Source of the DNA: Sporomusa sp. KB1
Lineage (GTDB): Bacteria > Bacillota > Negativicutes > Sporomusales > Sporomusaceae
Length of the DNA: 64,000 nt
Assembly: GCF_007830295.1 (NCBI RefSeq)
Contig: NZ_VLKC01000002.1
Coordinates: 2,636,203 to 2,700,202, forward strand
Direction: 5' to 3'
The position numbers and the translations under genes are program-made. Under the pieces are notes generated by a model. It saw only the letters and a list, made by a program, of their open reading frames with translations, was not told the origin of the DNA and ran no database searches. Below are positions 1 to 8,757 of this stretch, one piece after another (positions within the stretch are counted from its first letter, which is position 1; every line of letters begins with the position of its first letter).

Positions 1-2
1 AC

Positions 3-404
3 AAACATGCAAAAGTCTTTACGGCTGATTTAAAAGAAGTCTACACATCCGTGACAGAAGAAGCCGCACTGGAAAAGCTAATGATCTTTAAAGAAAAGTG
101 GGGACAAAAATATCCGGCTGCCATAAAAAGCTGGGAAGACAACTGGGATATTTTATCTACTTTTTATGCATATCCCCCCAGTATTAGGAAAATAATATAT
201 ACAACAAATATTATAGAAGGATTGCATCGGCAATTTCGGAAAGTAACTAAGACCAAAGCCGTATTTCCTAATGATGATGCTTTACGCAAAATGTTATACT
301 TAGCATCGAATAATATTGTAAAAAAATGGACTCAGCGTTACCGGGATTGGGATATGGTTTTGAACCATTTGGCCTTACTTTTTGAGGATCGATACGTAGG
401 ATAA
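3..404 (+). CDS. IS256-family transposase, C-terminal part (cut by window edge)
   Basis: This is the C-terminal portion of a DDE transposase of the IS256 (mutator) family, which catalyses cut-and-paste or copy-out movement of its insertion sequence. The reading frame is open to the left window edge, so the start lies outside; the GTG at 51 is internal, because the preceding in-frame residues (KHAKVFTADLKEVYTS) already match the family. Conserved family sequence is visible: the IYTTNIIEG motif carrying the last catalytic acidic residue (Glu), followed by LHRQFRKVTKTK and FPNDDALRKMLYLA. The frame ends normally at 404, so the 3' end looks intact. Whether the element is complete cannot be judged here. 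Confidence 0.9.
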   Translation, partial: KHAKVFTADLKEVYTSVTEEAALEKLMIFKEKWGQKYPAAIKSWEDNWDILSTFYAYPPSIRKIIYTTNIIEGLHRQFRKVTKTKAVFPNDDALRKMLYLASNNIVKKWTQRYRDWDMVLNHLALLFEDRYVG

Positions 405-433
405 TTGCCCCTTTAAAGTACGATTCCCCAGCC

Positions 434-475
434 GAGACAGAAGCATTCACGCTAACGCGTGCATACTTCCGTCTC
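434..475. repeat. Imperfect inverted repeat downstream of the IS256-type transposase
   Basis: GAGACAGAAG at 434-443 pairs with CTTCCGTCTC at 466-475 with one G-U type mismatch, and the inner bases (CACGC / GCGTG) extend the stem. It starts 30 bp after the transposase stop. It may be a transcription-blocking hairpin of the insertion sequence or part of its right end; the left end is outside the window so terminal repeats cannot be compared. Confidence 0.5.
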
Positions 476-582
476 GCCCAGGGAACTGATTTATCAAGGG
501 ACAATGAACAAATATGTTTTTACAAAGCCACTATTTCTTGCTATGAGGAATTTCAAATTACACAAAATTATCCGCAGACCCC

Positions 583-607
583 AAACAGAGGCATTCAGCC
601 TCTGTTT
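583..607. terminator. Perfect hairpin, probable terminator
   Basis: AAACAGAGGC (583-592) and GCCTCTGTTT (598-607) form a perfect 10-bp stem with a 5-nt loop, A-rich on one side and followed by GTTTTG on the other. It could stop transcription from the transposase side. The surroundings from 405 to 1029 hold no other convincing long gene. Confidence 0.5.
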
Positions 608-715
608 GTTTTGCAATGATGGGAACGATAAACGGTATAACTAGCCTCTGCTGCCTGCCAGAAAGGCAGTAAACTGCCTATTGTTCTTCCTTGTTTAATG
701 CGGGAGGCAATAGGC

Positions 716-862
716 TTATTTCTTGCCCGTTTGATGCCTGCTTATATCGGGTATTTTGTCCAACGTAGCCATGTTTTTTACAATCTGTATATAAATTGGA
801 CGCTTATGATATCCCTGTACATAGTTTTGAATTACATTTGTTATTGGTTTTTTTAAACACAT
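716..862 (-). CDS. Hypothetical 48-residue protein
   Basis: A short open frame on the minus strand starts with ATG at 862-860, preceded by a strong ribosome binding site (GGAGGG, 7 nt upstream). It encodes a 48-residue basic protein beginning MCLKKPITNVIQNYVQGYHK and ending TGKK. Downstream on the same strand a small hairpin (GGCAGT / ACTGCC, 665-678) could terminate it. No family is recognised. The main support is the well-placed Shine-Dalgarno and the lack of any competing gene in the 405-1029 interval; it could still be a chance frame. Confidence 0.35.
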   Translation of the reverse strand: MCLKKPITNVIQNYVQGYHKRPIYIQIVKNMATLDKIPDISRHQTGKK

Positions 863-1029
863 CACAATTCCCTCCATTGGTATAATCCTGAATTTATATG
901 TATTTTAGCACTTATTTTTTCAGCACTCAATAAGATTGCAGCCTAAAAAAACTCTGTTTTTTCGTGCTGTACAACCCAATTTCTATTGTTGTATACTATC
1001 TACAGTCTCAGTAACGTGAGAGGAGGAGT

Positions 1030-2163
1030 ATGGCATTGATACTAAAACAATTTTATGAAAAGTTTCAAAAAAAGCACCAGCTAACATTAATAGCTGGTGA
1101 AAAGGGTATCTATGATCCTATTGAATGGATTTATCTTTTAGAGGACTTGAATAATATTAAATTCCTTCGCGGTAGAGAATTAATTATTACAACTGGGCTT
1201 GCCAACAACTATGACCACTGGCTTGAAGAATTCATTTATTCAGTGAATGAAAAAGGCGTAAGCGGTATTATCTTATGTTTTGGAACTTATATTAAAGATA
1301 TACCAAATTCTCTCATTGACTACTGCAACTCTCAGGGATTGCCGCTTTTTATCATACCATGGGAAATACGCATGGTTGATATTATGCAGGATTACTACGA
1401 TGATACTATTAAAGAGAAACAAGAAGCAGAATATTTTAGCAAAATATTCTCCAATGCCATGTTTAACAATACCATCGACAATGAATTTATTGTTAAACAT
1501 GAAGACATGAAACCGTATTCCTATTCCACCTATGGAATTATCGCTTTCAAAAATATCGCTAGCGATAAATTAACTGCTGTTCTAAATCAAACTGAACAAA
1601 AATATCTGCTCCTGACGAAAAAAGCTACACAGTATGTGATTCTTTATAACATGACCGAAAACAATGTTTCCTCTACATTAGCTTTCCTGCATGTATCTTT
1701 AAGTAACGATAGTGTTCATTATGGCATTGCCACGCTCGGGCAAGGTATACAATGCTTATTTAATAAACGAATCGAAGCGGATAAAGCATTGCAGGTAGCA
1801 ATCGCTACAAAAAAGACCTACTGTTTCTATAAAGATTTAGGCCTTTATCAAATTATATTAGGTATTTCAGATGAGGCTATATTAGATAATTTATATATGC
1901 AAACTCTGAAGCCTATTGTAGAGTACGACCAACAGCATCATTCCAATTATTTAGAAACTCTACGCTATTATATTGAATTTAATTCTAGTGTACAACTCAT
2001 TGCTGAACATACTTTCACTCATCGAAATACCATTAATTATCGTATTGCCAAAATCAAAAAAATACTCCAAAGCGACTTGTCTTCTATAGAAGAACGTTGC
2101 CGCATTCAGCTTGCCTTTTGTTTTTATGATTTAAAGTACCAAACCGATATGAAAAAGGGCTAA
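1030..2163 (+). CDS. PucR-family transcriptional regulator
   Basis: A 377-residue PucR-type regulator. The N-terminal third (about 1-125) matches the PucR ligand-sensing domain typical of purine-catabolism regulators, with the signature GRELIITTGLA and the GVSGIILCFG segment. The middle (about 150-290) resembles the degenerate GGDEF-like domain of CdaR/PucR proteins, and the C-terminus (about 305-365) carries the HTH_30 type helix-turn-helix, with 'SSVQLIAEHTFTHRNTINYR'. The start is ATG preceded by GAGAGGAGG. It stands alone: no purine, allantoin or amino-acid operon is adjacent, so its target is unknown. It may act on the downstream aminobenzoyl-glutamate cluster, but that cluster has its own regulator, so this is only a possibility. 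Confidence 0.85.
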   Translation: MALILKQFYEKFQKKHQLTLIAGEKGIYDPIEWIYLLEDLNNIKFLRGRELIITTGLANNYDHWLEEFIYSVNEKGVSGIILCFGTYIKDIPNSLIDYCNSQGLPLFIIPWEIRMVDIMQDYYDDTIKEKQEAEYFSKIFSNAMFNNTIDNEFIVKHEDMKPYSYSTYGIIAFKNIASDKLTAVLNQTEQKYLLLTKKATQYVILYNMTENNVSSTLAFLHVSLSNDSVHYGIATLGQGIQCLFNKRIEADKALQVAIATKKTYCFYKDLGLYQIILGISDEAILDNLYMQTLKPIVEYDQQHHSNYLETLRYYIEFNSSVQLIAEHTFTHRNTINYRIAKIKKILQSDLSSIEERCRIQLAFCFYDLKYQTDMKKG

Positions 2164-2214
2164 GTGAAGGTCGACGAAGCCAGTATTTCTCTGATGTTCC
2201 CTAAAACAGACTTT

Positions 2215-2324
2215 TGAACATGACAGTGGTGCCATGTTCATTAAAGTAAAATTATTGAAGGGAAAAAGAAGCCGATTATCGAACTAGAGTCGTAGCTAAT
2301 CTTATGATAGCTACGGTTCTAGTT
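2215..2324. terminator. Two hairpins after the PucR-type gene
   Basis: TGAACATG (2215-2222) pairs with CATGTTCA (2233-2240), and a longer near-perfect stem joins 2282-2298 to 2308-2324 (17 bp with one mismatch, 9-nt loop). The second is followed by an A/T stretch without a clean T-run, so termination is likely but not certain. The remaining bases up to 2543 are an AT-rich leader of the next gene. Confidence 0.4.
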
Positions 2325-2426
2325 TATAATATAGGAACAAGTTGAGTTAGGTTAGGGATTGAAGGTGGATGCTATTTGTATTGCATGCCGGAAAATAAAG
2401 AAATACCACCAGGCGGAATTATTTAT

Positions 2427-2499
2427 AAAGTCGACTTTGTACTGTAATGTAAAGTTCTTTAGTTCGTTATATATATTATACATAATTTATAGTCGACTA
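2427..2499. promoter_or_regulatory. Two GTCGAC-centred palindromes upstream of the abg regulator
   Basis: AAAGTCGACTTT (2427-2438) and TAGTCGACTA (2490-2499) are perfect palindromes sharing the GTCGAC core, the second only 45 bp before the start of the next regulator gene. Paired palindromes in this position suggest an autoregulatory operator. The flanking sequence TATAAT at 2501-2506 could be a -10 element. This is inference from position and symmetry. Confidence 0.35.
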
Positions 2500-2543
2500 A
2501 TATAATACTGATGAACAAATGAAGAACAAAGGAGTAAAACAGT

Positions 2544-3845
2544 ATGCCTAAAGTCGGAATAGTGGGTCCCGCTTCATCTGTAGAACGTATACTTACAGTG
2601 GCTAAACAATTGGTACAGGACATTGAATTTGTTCCATTTACATATGAAGAAAATAACGAAATCGCGGGTATCATTGATGAAAATCATTTTCAAGTAAAAG
2701 GGTGGCTGTTTTCGGGTCCTATTCCTTTTTGGTTAGCGAAAGAGCACCTAGGTACAGAAGAAAACTTGGTTTATTGCCATGTAACAGGAAATGAGATTTA
2801 CAAATGTTTGATTGAAATGGCATATAGTCAACAGAAAATATTACTGAAGGCTTCTGTGGATAGTCCGGGGATTGGTATTAGTGAACTTGAGGACGCACTT
2901 GGTGAACTGAGAATACCAATCCAGGGGATAATTGTACAGAAATATGAAATTCCATTTGACATGCAAGAGTTGGTTCAGTTTCATCTTAAATTGTGGCAAG
3001 AAGGAACTACAGATGGTGCAATTACTACCTTGCAGTCGGTTTATACTGCTCTGCAAGAGCATAAGGTTCCTGTTTGTCGCCTTACAGTTACTACGTTAGC
3101 CATTCGTCAGGCGATAAGTGACATTATTGAAAAAATGAAAGGTTTGTATTTTAAAAGCAGTCAAGTGGGTCTGGAAATTATTGAAATTAGTGATTTTGAT
3201 AAGGTTATTGAGAAGGCGGGAAATTTTTATCAATTACAGTTTATAGAACTAAAAATTAAAGAAAAATTACTATCGTTTTGCAAAGCGGTTGATGGTTACC
3301 TTTCGGAGCAGGGTAATGGACGATACGAAATTTTTAGTTCCCGTGGGAAAATCGAAAGTGGGATTGCTATGATCCAGGACACAATAGAAGAGATTGGTCT
3401 CGACTTGGATTCTCATGTAGTTGTGGGGATAGGGCTTGGTGAAACAGTTTTTTCAGCCCGAATCAATGCGAATCGAGCTGCTAGTTACGTAAAGAGCACC
3501 CTGAAGCAAGGTATTGTTATTATTAAGGAAGATGGTAGTATCATAGAATCAGTAGGCCGAAAAGAAGAAGTGGAATATGCTTATTATTCTAATGATAGGG
3601 CTTTGTTGGATAAATTAAATGAGGCCAATATCGGCATAAAAACGTATCGAAAAGTGGAAGCAATGATTCGACGTATGAAATGGGATTGTTTTACAACGAC
3701 GCAACTGGCGGATCAGTTGTCGGTCACAGATCGGAATGTTCGACGCATTGTGGCTAGTTTATGTAAGGCCGGTCTGATTGAGTGCATCGGAGAAGAATCT
3801 TCATCTAATCGCGGTAGACCAAGTAGGAAATATCGGCTTGTATAA
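2544..3845 (+). CDS. Winged-helix regulator with GGDEF-like domain, next to abg genes
   Basis: A 433-residue cytoplasmic protein, probably the local transcription regulator of the abg cluster. The N-terminal half has no membrane segment and looks like a ligand-binding or dehydrogenase-type fold beginning PKVGIVGPASSVERIL. The region around residues 285-345 (VVVGIGLGETVFSARINAN, ending in a short IIKEDGSIIESVG strand) resembles the degenerate nucleotide-cyclase or GGDEF-like fold of CdaR-type regulators. The C-terminus (about 370-433) is a winged helix: TTTQLADQLSVTDRNVRRIV followed by an RGRPSRKYRLV wing as in ArsR/MarR-like proteins. The start ATG follows AAAGGAG. It is followed by a strong terminator, so the transporter behind it has its own promoter. 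Family assignment is from domain appearance only. Confidence 0.65.
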   Translation: MPKVGIVGPASSVERILTVAKQLVQDIEFVPFTYEENNEIAGIIDENHFQVKGWLFSGPIPFWLAKEHLGTEENLVYCHVTGNEIYKCLIEMAYSQQKILLKASVDSPGIGISELEDALGELRIPIQGIIVQKYEIPFDMQELVQFHLKLWQEGTTDGAITTLQSVYTALQEHKVPVCRLTVTTLAIRQAISDIIEKMKGLYFKSSQVGLEIIEISDFDKVIEKAGNFYQLQFIELKIKEKLLSFCKAVDGYLSEQGNGRYEIFSSRGKIESGIAMIQDTIEEIGLDLDSHVVVGIGLGETVFSARINANRAASYVKSTLKQGIVIIKEDGSIIESVGRKEEVEYAYYSNDRALLDKLNEANIGIKTYRKVEAMIRRMKWDCFTTTQLADQLSVTDRNVRRIVASLCKAGLIECIGEESSSNRGRPSRKYRLV

Positions 3846-3860
3846 AAAATATTTCTGCTA

Positions 3861-3888
3861 CACACCCCTAATAGGGGGTGTGTTTTTT
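3861..3888 (+). terminator. Rho-independent terminator after the regulator
   Basis: CACACCCC (3861-3868) and GGGGTGTG (3875-3882) form an 8-bp GC-rich stem followed by a run of six T. It separates the regulator from abgT. Confidence 0.85.
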
Positions 3889-3963
3889 GTTTGCTAGAAT
3901 TTCGCGAGAAATGTTGTAGAAAAAAATCTTGTTGAAATATTTATACTATTCATTTATAATCTA

Positions 3964-3984
3964 TTTTAGGAAATATTCCTAAAA
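3964..3984. promoter_or_regulatory. 21-bp perfect palindrome upstream of abgT (candidate operator)
   Basis: TTTTAGGAA (3964-3972), a 3-bp centre ATA, and TTCCTAAAA (3976-3984) form a perfect palindrome 165 bp before the abgT start. It lacks a T-run and GC-rich stem, so it looks like a protein binding site and not a terminator. The best candidate ligand is the regulator encoded immediately upstream. The rest of 3889-4149 is AT-rich leader with a GGGGGGTGG stretch near 4072. Confidence 0.45.
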
Positions 3985-4149
3985 CATACCGTAATAATAT
4001 TTGGTTTAGCGCTACAGGTACCAGGGACTGTTACGCTGTTTTTAACAGCTAACAAAATCAGATTTGGAAACGGGGGGTGGTGTGGAGTACATACTCCAGC
4101 AAGAATTAGCTTATACGGAATTTGCCAAAAAATAAGGGAGTGATTACAG

Positions 4150-5688
4150 GTGGAACTTAAAAAAACAGGCTTAGCTTCAGACACGCAAACGCAAAAGATG
4201 GATGGGGTACTTAAATGGATTGAGACGATAGGCAATAAGATTCCAGACCCGACGTTGCTATTTGTTTATTTAATTGGATTACTGATTATTATATCGGCCG
4301 CTTTATCGGCTGCTCATGTTTCTATCGTCAATCCCCTATCCCACAAAACGGTTATGGTAAAAAGCTTATTGAGTAAGGAGGCTGCTCATTGGTTTCTTAC
4401 AGAAATGGTGAGAAACTTTACGAGTTTTCCACCGTTAGGGGTTGTTTTGGCAATCACGATGGGAATTGGGCTAGTGGAGAAAACTGGCCTCCTTACCGCT
4501 AGTATTAAGAGTCTTGTTTATGTTATACCGAAGTGGTGTGTCACCTTTGCGCTTGTAATGATCGCCTTTTTAAGTCATCTTGCTTCCGATGTTGCATTTG
4601 TGATTATGCCTGCCGTTGGTGCAATGGTGTTTTATTCAGCAGGGCGGCACCCCTTAGCGGGCATAAGTACGGCTATGGCGGGTGTGGGTGCTGGATTCAC
4701 AGCAAATCTACTTATTGCAACAACTGATGTTTTGCTTGCGGGGATTAGTTCGGAAGCTTCAAAAATTGTCAATCCTAATGTACTAGTAAGTCCTTTGGAT
4801 AATTGGTTTTTTCTATCGTTTTCGGTTTTGTTTTTAAGTATCATTACGACTTTGATTACAGAAAAAATTGTAGAGCCACGTTTAGGGGTCTTCACGTCAA
4901 ATGTGGCGGTGAAGTTAGAAGATGTCACTGTCAAAGAAAAAAAGGCACTACGTATTACTGGAATCGTAGCAGCACTATTTATTATTGTGGTAGCTCTATT
5001 GGTAGTACCAGAGGGAGCTTTTCTTCGTAATTCCCAAACAGGTTTGGTTATGGGCTCTCCCTTTTTGCGCGGAATTGTTCCCATTATATTGTTCTTCTTT
5101 ATAGTAACCGGAGTAACTTATGGCATTAAGTCAGGTTCAATTCAGAAAGGAAAAGATTTTTCGAAACTGATGGGAGAGTCCATTAAATCATTATCTGGAT
5201 TTATTGTTTTAGTATTTTTTATTGCGCAGTTTACAGCGGCTTTTACTTGGGCCAATATGGGTGAAGTGCTGGCCACAGCTGGAGCCGACTTTTTAACCAA
5301 TATCAACATGGTTGGTCTGCCTGCAGTATTCTGCTTCATGGTGGTAGGCGGTTTTTGTTCTATCTTTATCGCGAGTGGCTCTGCGGTGTGGGCTTTGCTT
5401 GCACCCATGTTTATTCCCATGTTTATGTACTTGGGCTATCATCCCGCTTTTATTCAACTGGGATTCAGGATAGCTATGTCGGTACTTATTCCCATTAACC
5501 CACTTAACCCATTTATATCGATATGTATAAAAGTCATGTCGGAATACACGAATGATGCGGATATGGGTAAATATTTATCGTTGATGATACCTTATTCAGT
5601 AGCTTTTTTGTTAATTTGGCCTGCTTTATTCGCTATATGGTACTTTCTTGGCTTACCTATTGGACCCGGTGTTTTCCCCAGATTGTAG
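4150..5688 (+). CDS. abgT: AbgT-family p-aminobenzoyl-glutamate transporter
   Basis: A 512-residue inner-membrane protein of the AbgT family, which imports p-aminobenzoyl-glutamate, a breakdown product of folate (some members instead export sulfonamides). About eleven to thirteen hydrophobic segments are visible, starting at VYLIGLLIIISAALSAAHV. Typical AbgT features are the amphipathic N-terminus ending IGNKIPDPTLLF, the PPLGVVLAITMGIGLVEKTG loop, and the C-terminal AMSVLIPINPLNPFI. The start is GTG with AAGGGAGTG upstream. The porin and the two AbgB/AbgA-like hydrolase subunits follow on the same strand with no visible terminator, supporting the import assignment over drug export. Confidence 0.92.
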   Translation: MELKKTGLASDTQTQKMDGVLKWIETIGNKIPDPTLLFVYLIGLLIIISAALSAAHVSIVNPLSHKTVMVKSLLSKEAAHWFLTEMVRNFTSFPPLGVVLAITMGIGLVEKTGLLTASIKSLVYVIPKWCVTFALVMIAFLSHLASDVAFVIMPAVGAMVFYSAGRHPLAGISTAMAGVGAGFTANLLIATTDVLLAGISSEASKIVNPNVLVSPLDNWFFLSFSVLFLSIITTLITEKIVEPRLGVFTSNVAVKLEDVTVKEKKALRITGIVAALFIIVVALLVVPEGAFLRNSQTGLVMGSPFLRGIVPIILFFFIVTGVTYGIKSGSIQKGKDFSKLMGESIKSLSGFIVLVFFIAQFTAAFTWANMGEVLATAGADFLTNINMVGLPAVFCFMVVGGFCSIFIASGSAVWALLAPMFIPMFMYLGYHPAFIQLGFRIAMSVLIPINPLNPFISICIKVMSEYTNDADMGKYLSLMIPYSVAFLLIWPALFAIWYFLGLPIGPGVFPRL

Positions 5689-5718
5689 TACTAATTACAT
5701 AATAACTAGGAGGAAAAA

Positions 5719-7167
5719 ATGATGAAGAAAAAATTATCAATCGTGTTAGCAATATTATTTGTATTTAGTATCTCCGGAACGGTATTTGCAGCTGCTCCGA
5801 ACCCGTTCAATGACGTACCTACTGATCACTGGGCATATACCGCAGTCACAAAATTGGCTAAAGCCGGTCTTATTGAGGGTAATGGCGATGGCAGTTTTGG
5901 TGGCAATAGACCTTTATCTCGATATGAATTTGGCATTATTACTTCTAAAGTAATAGAACGGTTTGAAAAAGCCGATCAGTCCAACAAAGATTTGATTAAT
6001 AAGTTATCTGCTGAATTCGCAGCCGAACTTAATCAACTTGGCGTTCGTGTAGCTAAAGTAGAAGCAAAAACCAAGACTTGGATTGGTGGTGAAACTCGTT
6101 TTCGCTATTTTGAAGATAATCCCACCCCGGCCGGAGGCATTAAATTGCGAGGAGCGGATAAGTTTGACTGGCGCCAACGGATCAATATCAAAAGTGATAT
6201 AACTGATAAGATTAGTTATTGGGGGCGTGTGTCTGCAGCAGGAAAAATGGGAAATATGGAAACTGGTAGTGGGTCGACAGTTGTCCTTGATATCATGTCC
6301 ATAACTGCCAAAGATGTTTTAGGATTAGATAGTATTAGGGTAGGAAGGAGTCCTCTGGATACAATTGGCTATTCATTAATTGGTAAAGTTTCAGGTGCTG
6401 ATGGTATTACAGTTAAACAACATTTTGGCGATGTACAGTTCAAGGCTTATACCGGTAATGTAAAATCAGCTGCGACAACTAACCTAGGTACCGGAGCTGC
6501 CAACACTGATAGTGGTGATGCTTATCAGCTTACTACTGCCCAACTAGGGTACGAACTGGCCGATAATATGAATGTGCAAGCCGGATATTACTGGGCTGAT
6601 ATACCCGGTACCGCCAAAGGAAACGGTATGGGTACGGTTAATATGCTTGGTTCATCAACTGGTACACAAGTTTTCAAAGAATCAAGGGGATTGGACATTT
6701 CTTTTGATTGGAAATTTGGTAAATATAGTATCTGGGCTGATTATGTCATGACGACATTAGACAAGCCTGTTGGGCTGCAATCCAATCCCAAAGGTTGGGC
6801 TGTGCAGCTTAGCAACAGCGTCGGTCCCAAAGCTTACTACAATGCTGTAAATCTTGTAAATCCTCAGAATATTGGTACTGACGCTTGGATGGCTTCTTAT
6901 CGATCCATTGATGCGGGTGCGATTCCTAGTGGAGCTACTGGCTTTGATACTATGGCTAATGCTTATGCCGCACAGCCTTACAGTGTTTTTACTCATGCTA
7001 CCGATAACGTAAATGTTCTCTTCTTGGCTTATCAAAAGGTTATTGACAAGAATGTGGTTATGTCCCTGGAATACCAAGATTTTAAAATCAAAGATCGAGG
7101 GTTGACTAATCTAACGTCGAAGCAACTTGATAAAACTTATAAAGCGCAGATAACGCTTTACTACTAG
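5719..7167 (+). CDS. SLH-domain outer-membrane porin
   Basis: A 482-residue secreted protein: signal peptide (about 1-25, ending VFAAAP), one S-layer homology domain (about 28-85: FNDVPTDHWAYTAVTKLAKAGLIEGNGDG then SRYEFG), a short helical stalk (about 90-120) and a long beta-barrel-like part of alternating aromatic and polar residues that ends in tyrosines (ITLYY). This architecture is that of the OmpM/Slp porins of Negativicutes, in which the SLH domain holds the outer membrane to cell-wall polyamines and the barrel forms a pore. RBS AGGAGG precedes a double ATG; 5722 is an alternative start. Its location between abgT and abgB, 30 bp after abgT, suggests that it admits aminobenzoyl-glutamate or folate fragments through the outer membrane; that specificity is inference. 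Confidence 0.88.
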   Translation: MMKKKLSIVLAILFVFSISGTVFAAAPNPFNDVPTDHWAYTAVTKLAKAGLIEGNGDGSFGGNRPLSRYEFGIITSKVIERFEKADQSNKDLINKLSAEFAAELNQLGVRVAKVEAKTKTWIGGETRFRYFEDNPTPAGGIKLRGADKFDWRQRINIKSDITDKISYWGRVSAAGKMGNMETGSGSTVVLDIMSITAKDVLGLDSIRVGRSPLDTIGYSLIGKVSGADGITVKQHFGDVQFKAYTGNVKSAATTNLGTGAANTDSGDAYQLTTAQLGYELADNMNVQAGYYWADIPGTAKGNGMGTVNMLGSSTGTQVFKESRGLDISFDWKFGKYSIWADYVMTTLDKPVGLQSNPKGWAVQLSNSVGPKAYYNAVNLVNPQNIGTDAWMASYRSIDAGAIPSGATGFDTMANAYAAQPYSVFTHATDNVNVLFLAYQKVIDKNVVMSLEYQDFKIKDRGLTNLTSKQLDKTYKAQITLYY

Positions 7168-7244
7168 AATCTTTGTACCATCGAATATATGGGGAACATC
7201 TTGCTAGAATTGTATATAGAGTGATAAACGAGGGGCTGCAGAAA

Positions 7245-8684
7245 ATGGATAAACAAAGATTGAATCAAATTATTGAGGAAAAGAAAGATGTTTTTATTAA
7301 TGTTAGTGATAAAATATGGGAATATGCGGAAACCCGTTTTGTCGAAGTTAAATCGTCAGAGCTTTTGTGTGAAATATTGGAGAGCGAAGGGTTTTCTATA
7401 GAAAAAAACATTGCTGATATTGATACTGCTTTTGTGGCCAGTTTCGGCAGCGGAAACCCTGTTGTCGCCATATTGGGTGAATATGATGCCTTATCCGGAA
7501 TGAGTCAAAAACCAGGTATAGCAGAGAAGGTGGCTCTTAGTGAAGGCGCTAGTGGACATGGTTGCGGCCATAATCTATTAGGAGCAGGATCACTTGCAGC
7601 GGCGGTGGCAGTTAAAAAGTTTATGGAAGAAAACAAAATTCTGGGAACGATTCGCTATTATGGATGTCCCGGAGAAGAAGGCGGTTCAGGCAAGACGTTT
7701 ATGGCTAGGGCTGGCGCTTTTAATGATGTAGATATTGCATTAACCTGGCATCCGCTAACCCATAACAAGGTCATGTCAATGAATACGCTGGCCAATTATC
7801 AGATTTATTACCGATTTTATGGGAGAAGCGCTCACGCAGCGGCTGTCCCGCATTTAGGCAGAAGTGCTTTAGATGCTGTTGAATTAATGAATGTCGGAGT
7901 CAATTATTTGCGTGAACATATTATTCAGGAAGCCCGTGTTCACTATGCAGTTACCAATACAGGGGGTTCTTCTCCTAATGTGGTTCAGGCGGAAGCTGAA
8001 GTATTATATCTGATTCGGGCACCTAAAGTAAATCAAGTTCAAGAAATCTATGAACGAGTATGCAATATCGCAAAAGGGGCAGCCCTCATGACAGATACTC
8101 GATGTGAAATTGTTTTTGATAAAGCTTGCTCGGATATTATTCTAAACAACACACTGGAAAAACTTCTTTATAAGAACTTTATTGAAGTGGGTGTTCCTCA
8201 GCTTGACGAATCAGAAATGCAGTTTGCGAAAACGATGAGAAATACACTTGCTGCTTCTGATATAAGTAGCGATTTGCGGACGACAAGTGAGTATATGGGG
8301 GGGGAGGGACAAGAGATTGTAGAAAAATTGAAAGAAAAGGTGGTATCTGATATCATCTTGCTCTACTCATATTCGGCCATGAAGTTGCCGATTTCCACGG
8401 ATGTGGGGGATGTAAGTTGGATTGTTCCAACAGCACAGCTTGGTGTGGCTTGTAATGTTTTCGGCACACCCGGGCACTCTTGGCAGACTGTGGCTCAGGG
8501 AAAAACTAGCTTTGCGCATAAAGGAATGCTGGTGGCGGGGAAAGTGCTTGCTCGGACGGCAGTAGATGCATTAATAAGGCCAGAGGTTGTTGCAGAAGCG
8601 AAAGAAGAACTAAAGAGAACTCTTGCTGGCGCAAAGTATGTCAGTCCAATCCCTGCAGGTGTTAAGCCGTCTTTCATCAAATAG
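7245..8684 (+). CDS. abgB: p-Aminobenzoyl-glutamate hydrolase subunit B (M20 peptidase family)
   Basis: A 479-residue M20-family metallopeptidase closely matching AbgB over its full length (the E. coli protein has about 481 residues). AbgA and AbgB together cleave p-aminobenzoyl-glutamate to p-aminobenzoate and glutamate in the cytoplasm. Visible metal and catalytic motifs are LGEYDAL, GHGCGHNLLG, CPGEEGGSGKTFM and the late STDVGDVSW and GTPGHSWQ segments. The frame extends upstream to a TTG at 7173, but ATG 7245 with GAGGGG 9-11 nt upstream starts exactly at the family N-terminus. Lies between the porin gene and abgA. Confidence 0.92.
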   Translation: MDKQRLNQIIEEKKDVFINVSDKIWEYAETRFVEVKSSELLCEILESEGFSIEKNIADIDTAFVASFGSGNPVVAILGEYDALSGMSQKPGIAEKVALSEGASGHGCGHNLLGAGSLAAAVAVKKFMEENKILGTIRYYGCPGEEGGSGKTFMARAGAFNDVDIALTWHPLTHNKVMSMNTLANYQIYYRFYGRSAHAAAVPHLGRSALDAVELMNVGVNYLREHIIQEARVHYAVTNTGGSSPNVVQAEAEVLYLIRAPKVNQVQEIYERVCNIAKGAALMTDTRCEIVFDKACSDIILNNTLEKLLYKNFIEVGVPQLDESEMQFAKTMRNTLAASDISSDLRTTSEYMGGEGQEIVEKLKEKVVSDIILLYSYSAMKLPISTDVGDVSWIVPTAQLGVACNVFGTPGHSWQTVAQGKTSFAHKGMLVAGKVLARTAVDALIRPEVVAEAKEELKRTLAGAKYVSPIPAGVKPSFIK

Positions 8685-8757
8685 ATTAAAGCATTACATA
8701 ATAAAGCTGATGACAGTGAATACCATTCCCAAAGGTTTGTGTAAGGGAGGAATGAAA

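Noticed and set aside
459..644. 61-codon plus-strand frame after the IS256-type transposase
   Set aside because: It runs through two hairpins, has no ribosome binding site and no recognisable protein features.
4632..5084. 150-codon minus-strand frame inside abgT
   Set aside because: Shadow of a strongly supported membrane transporter on the plus strand.
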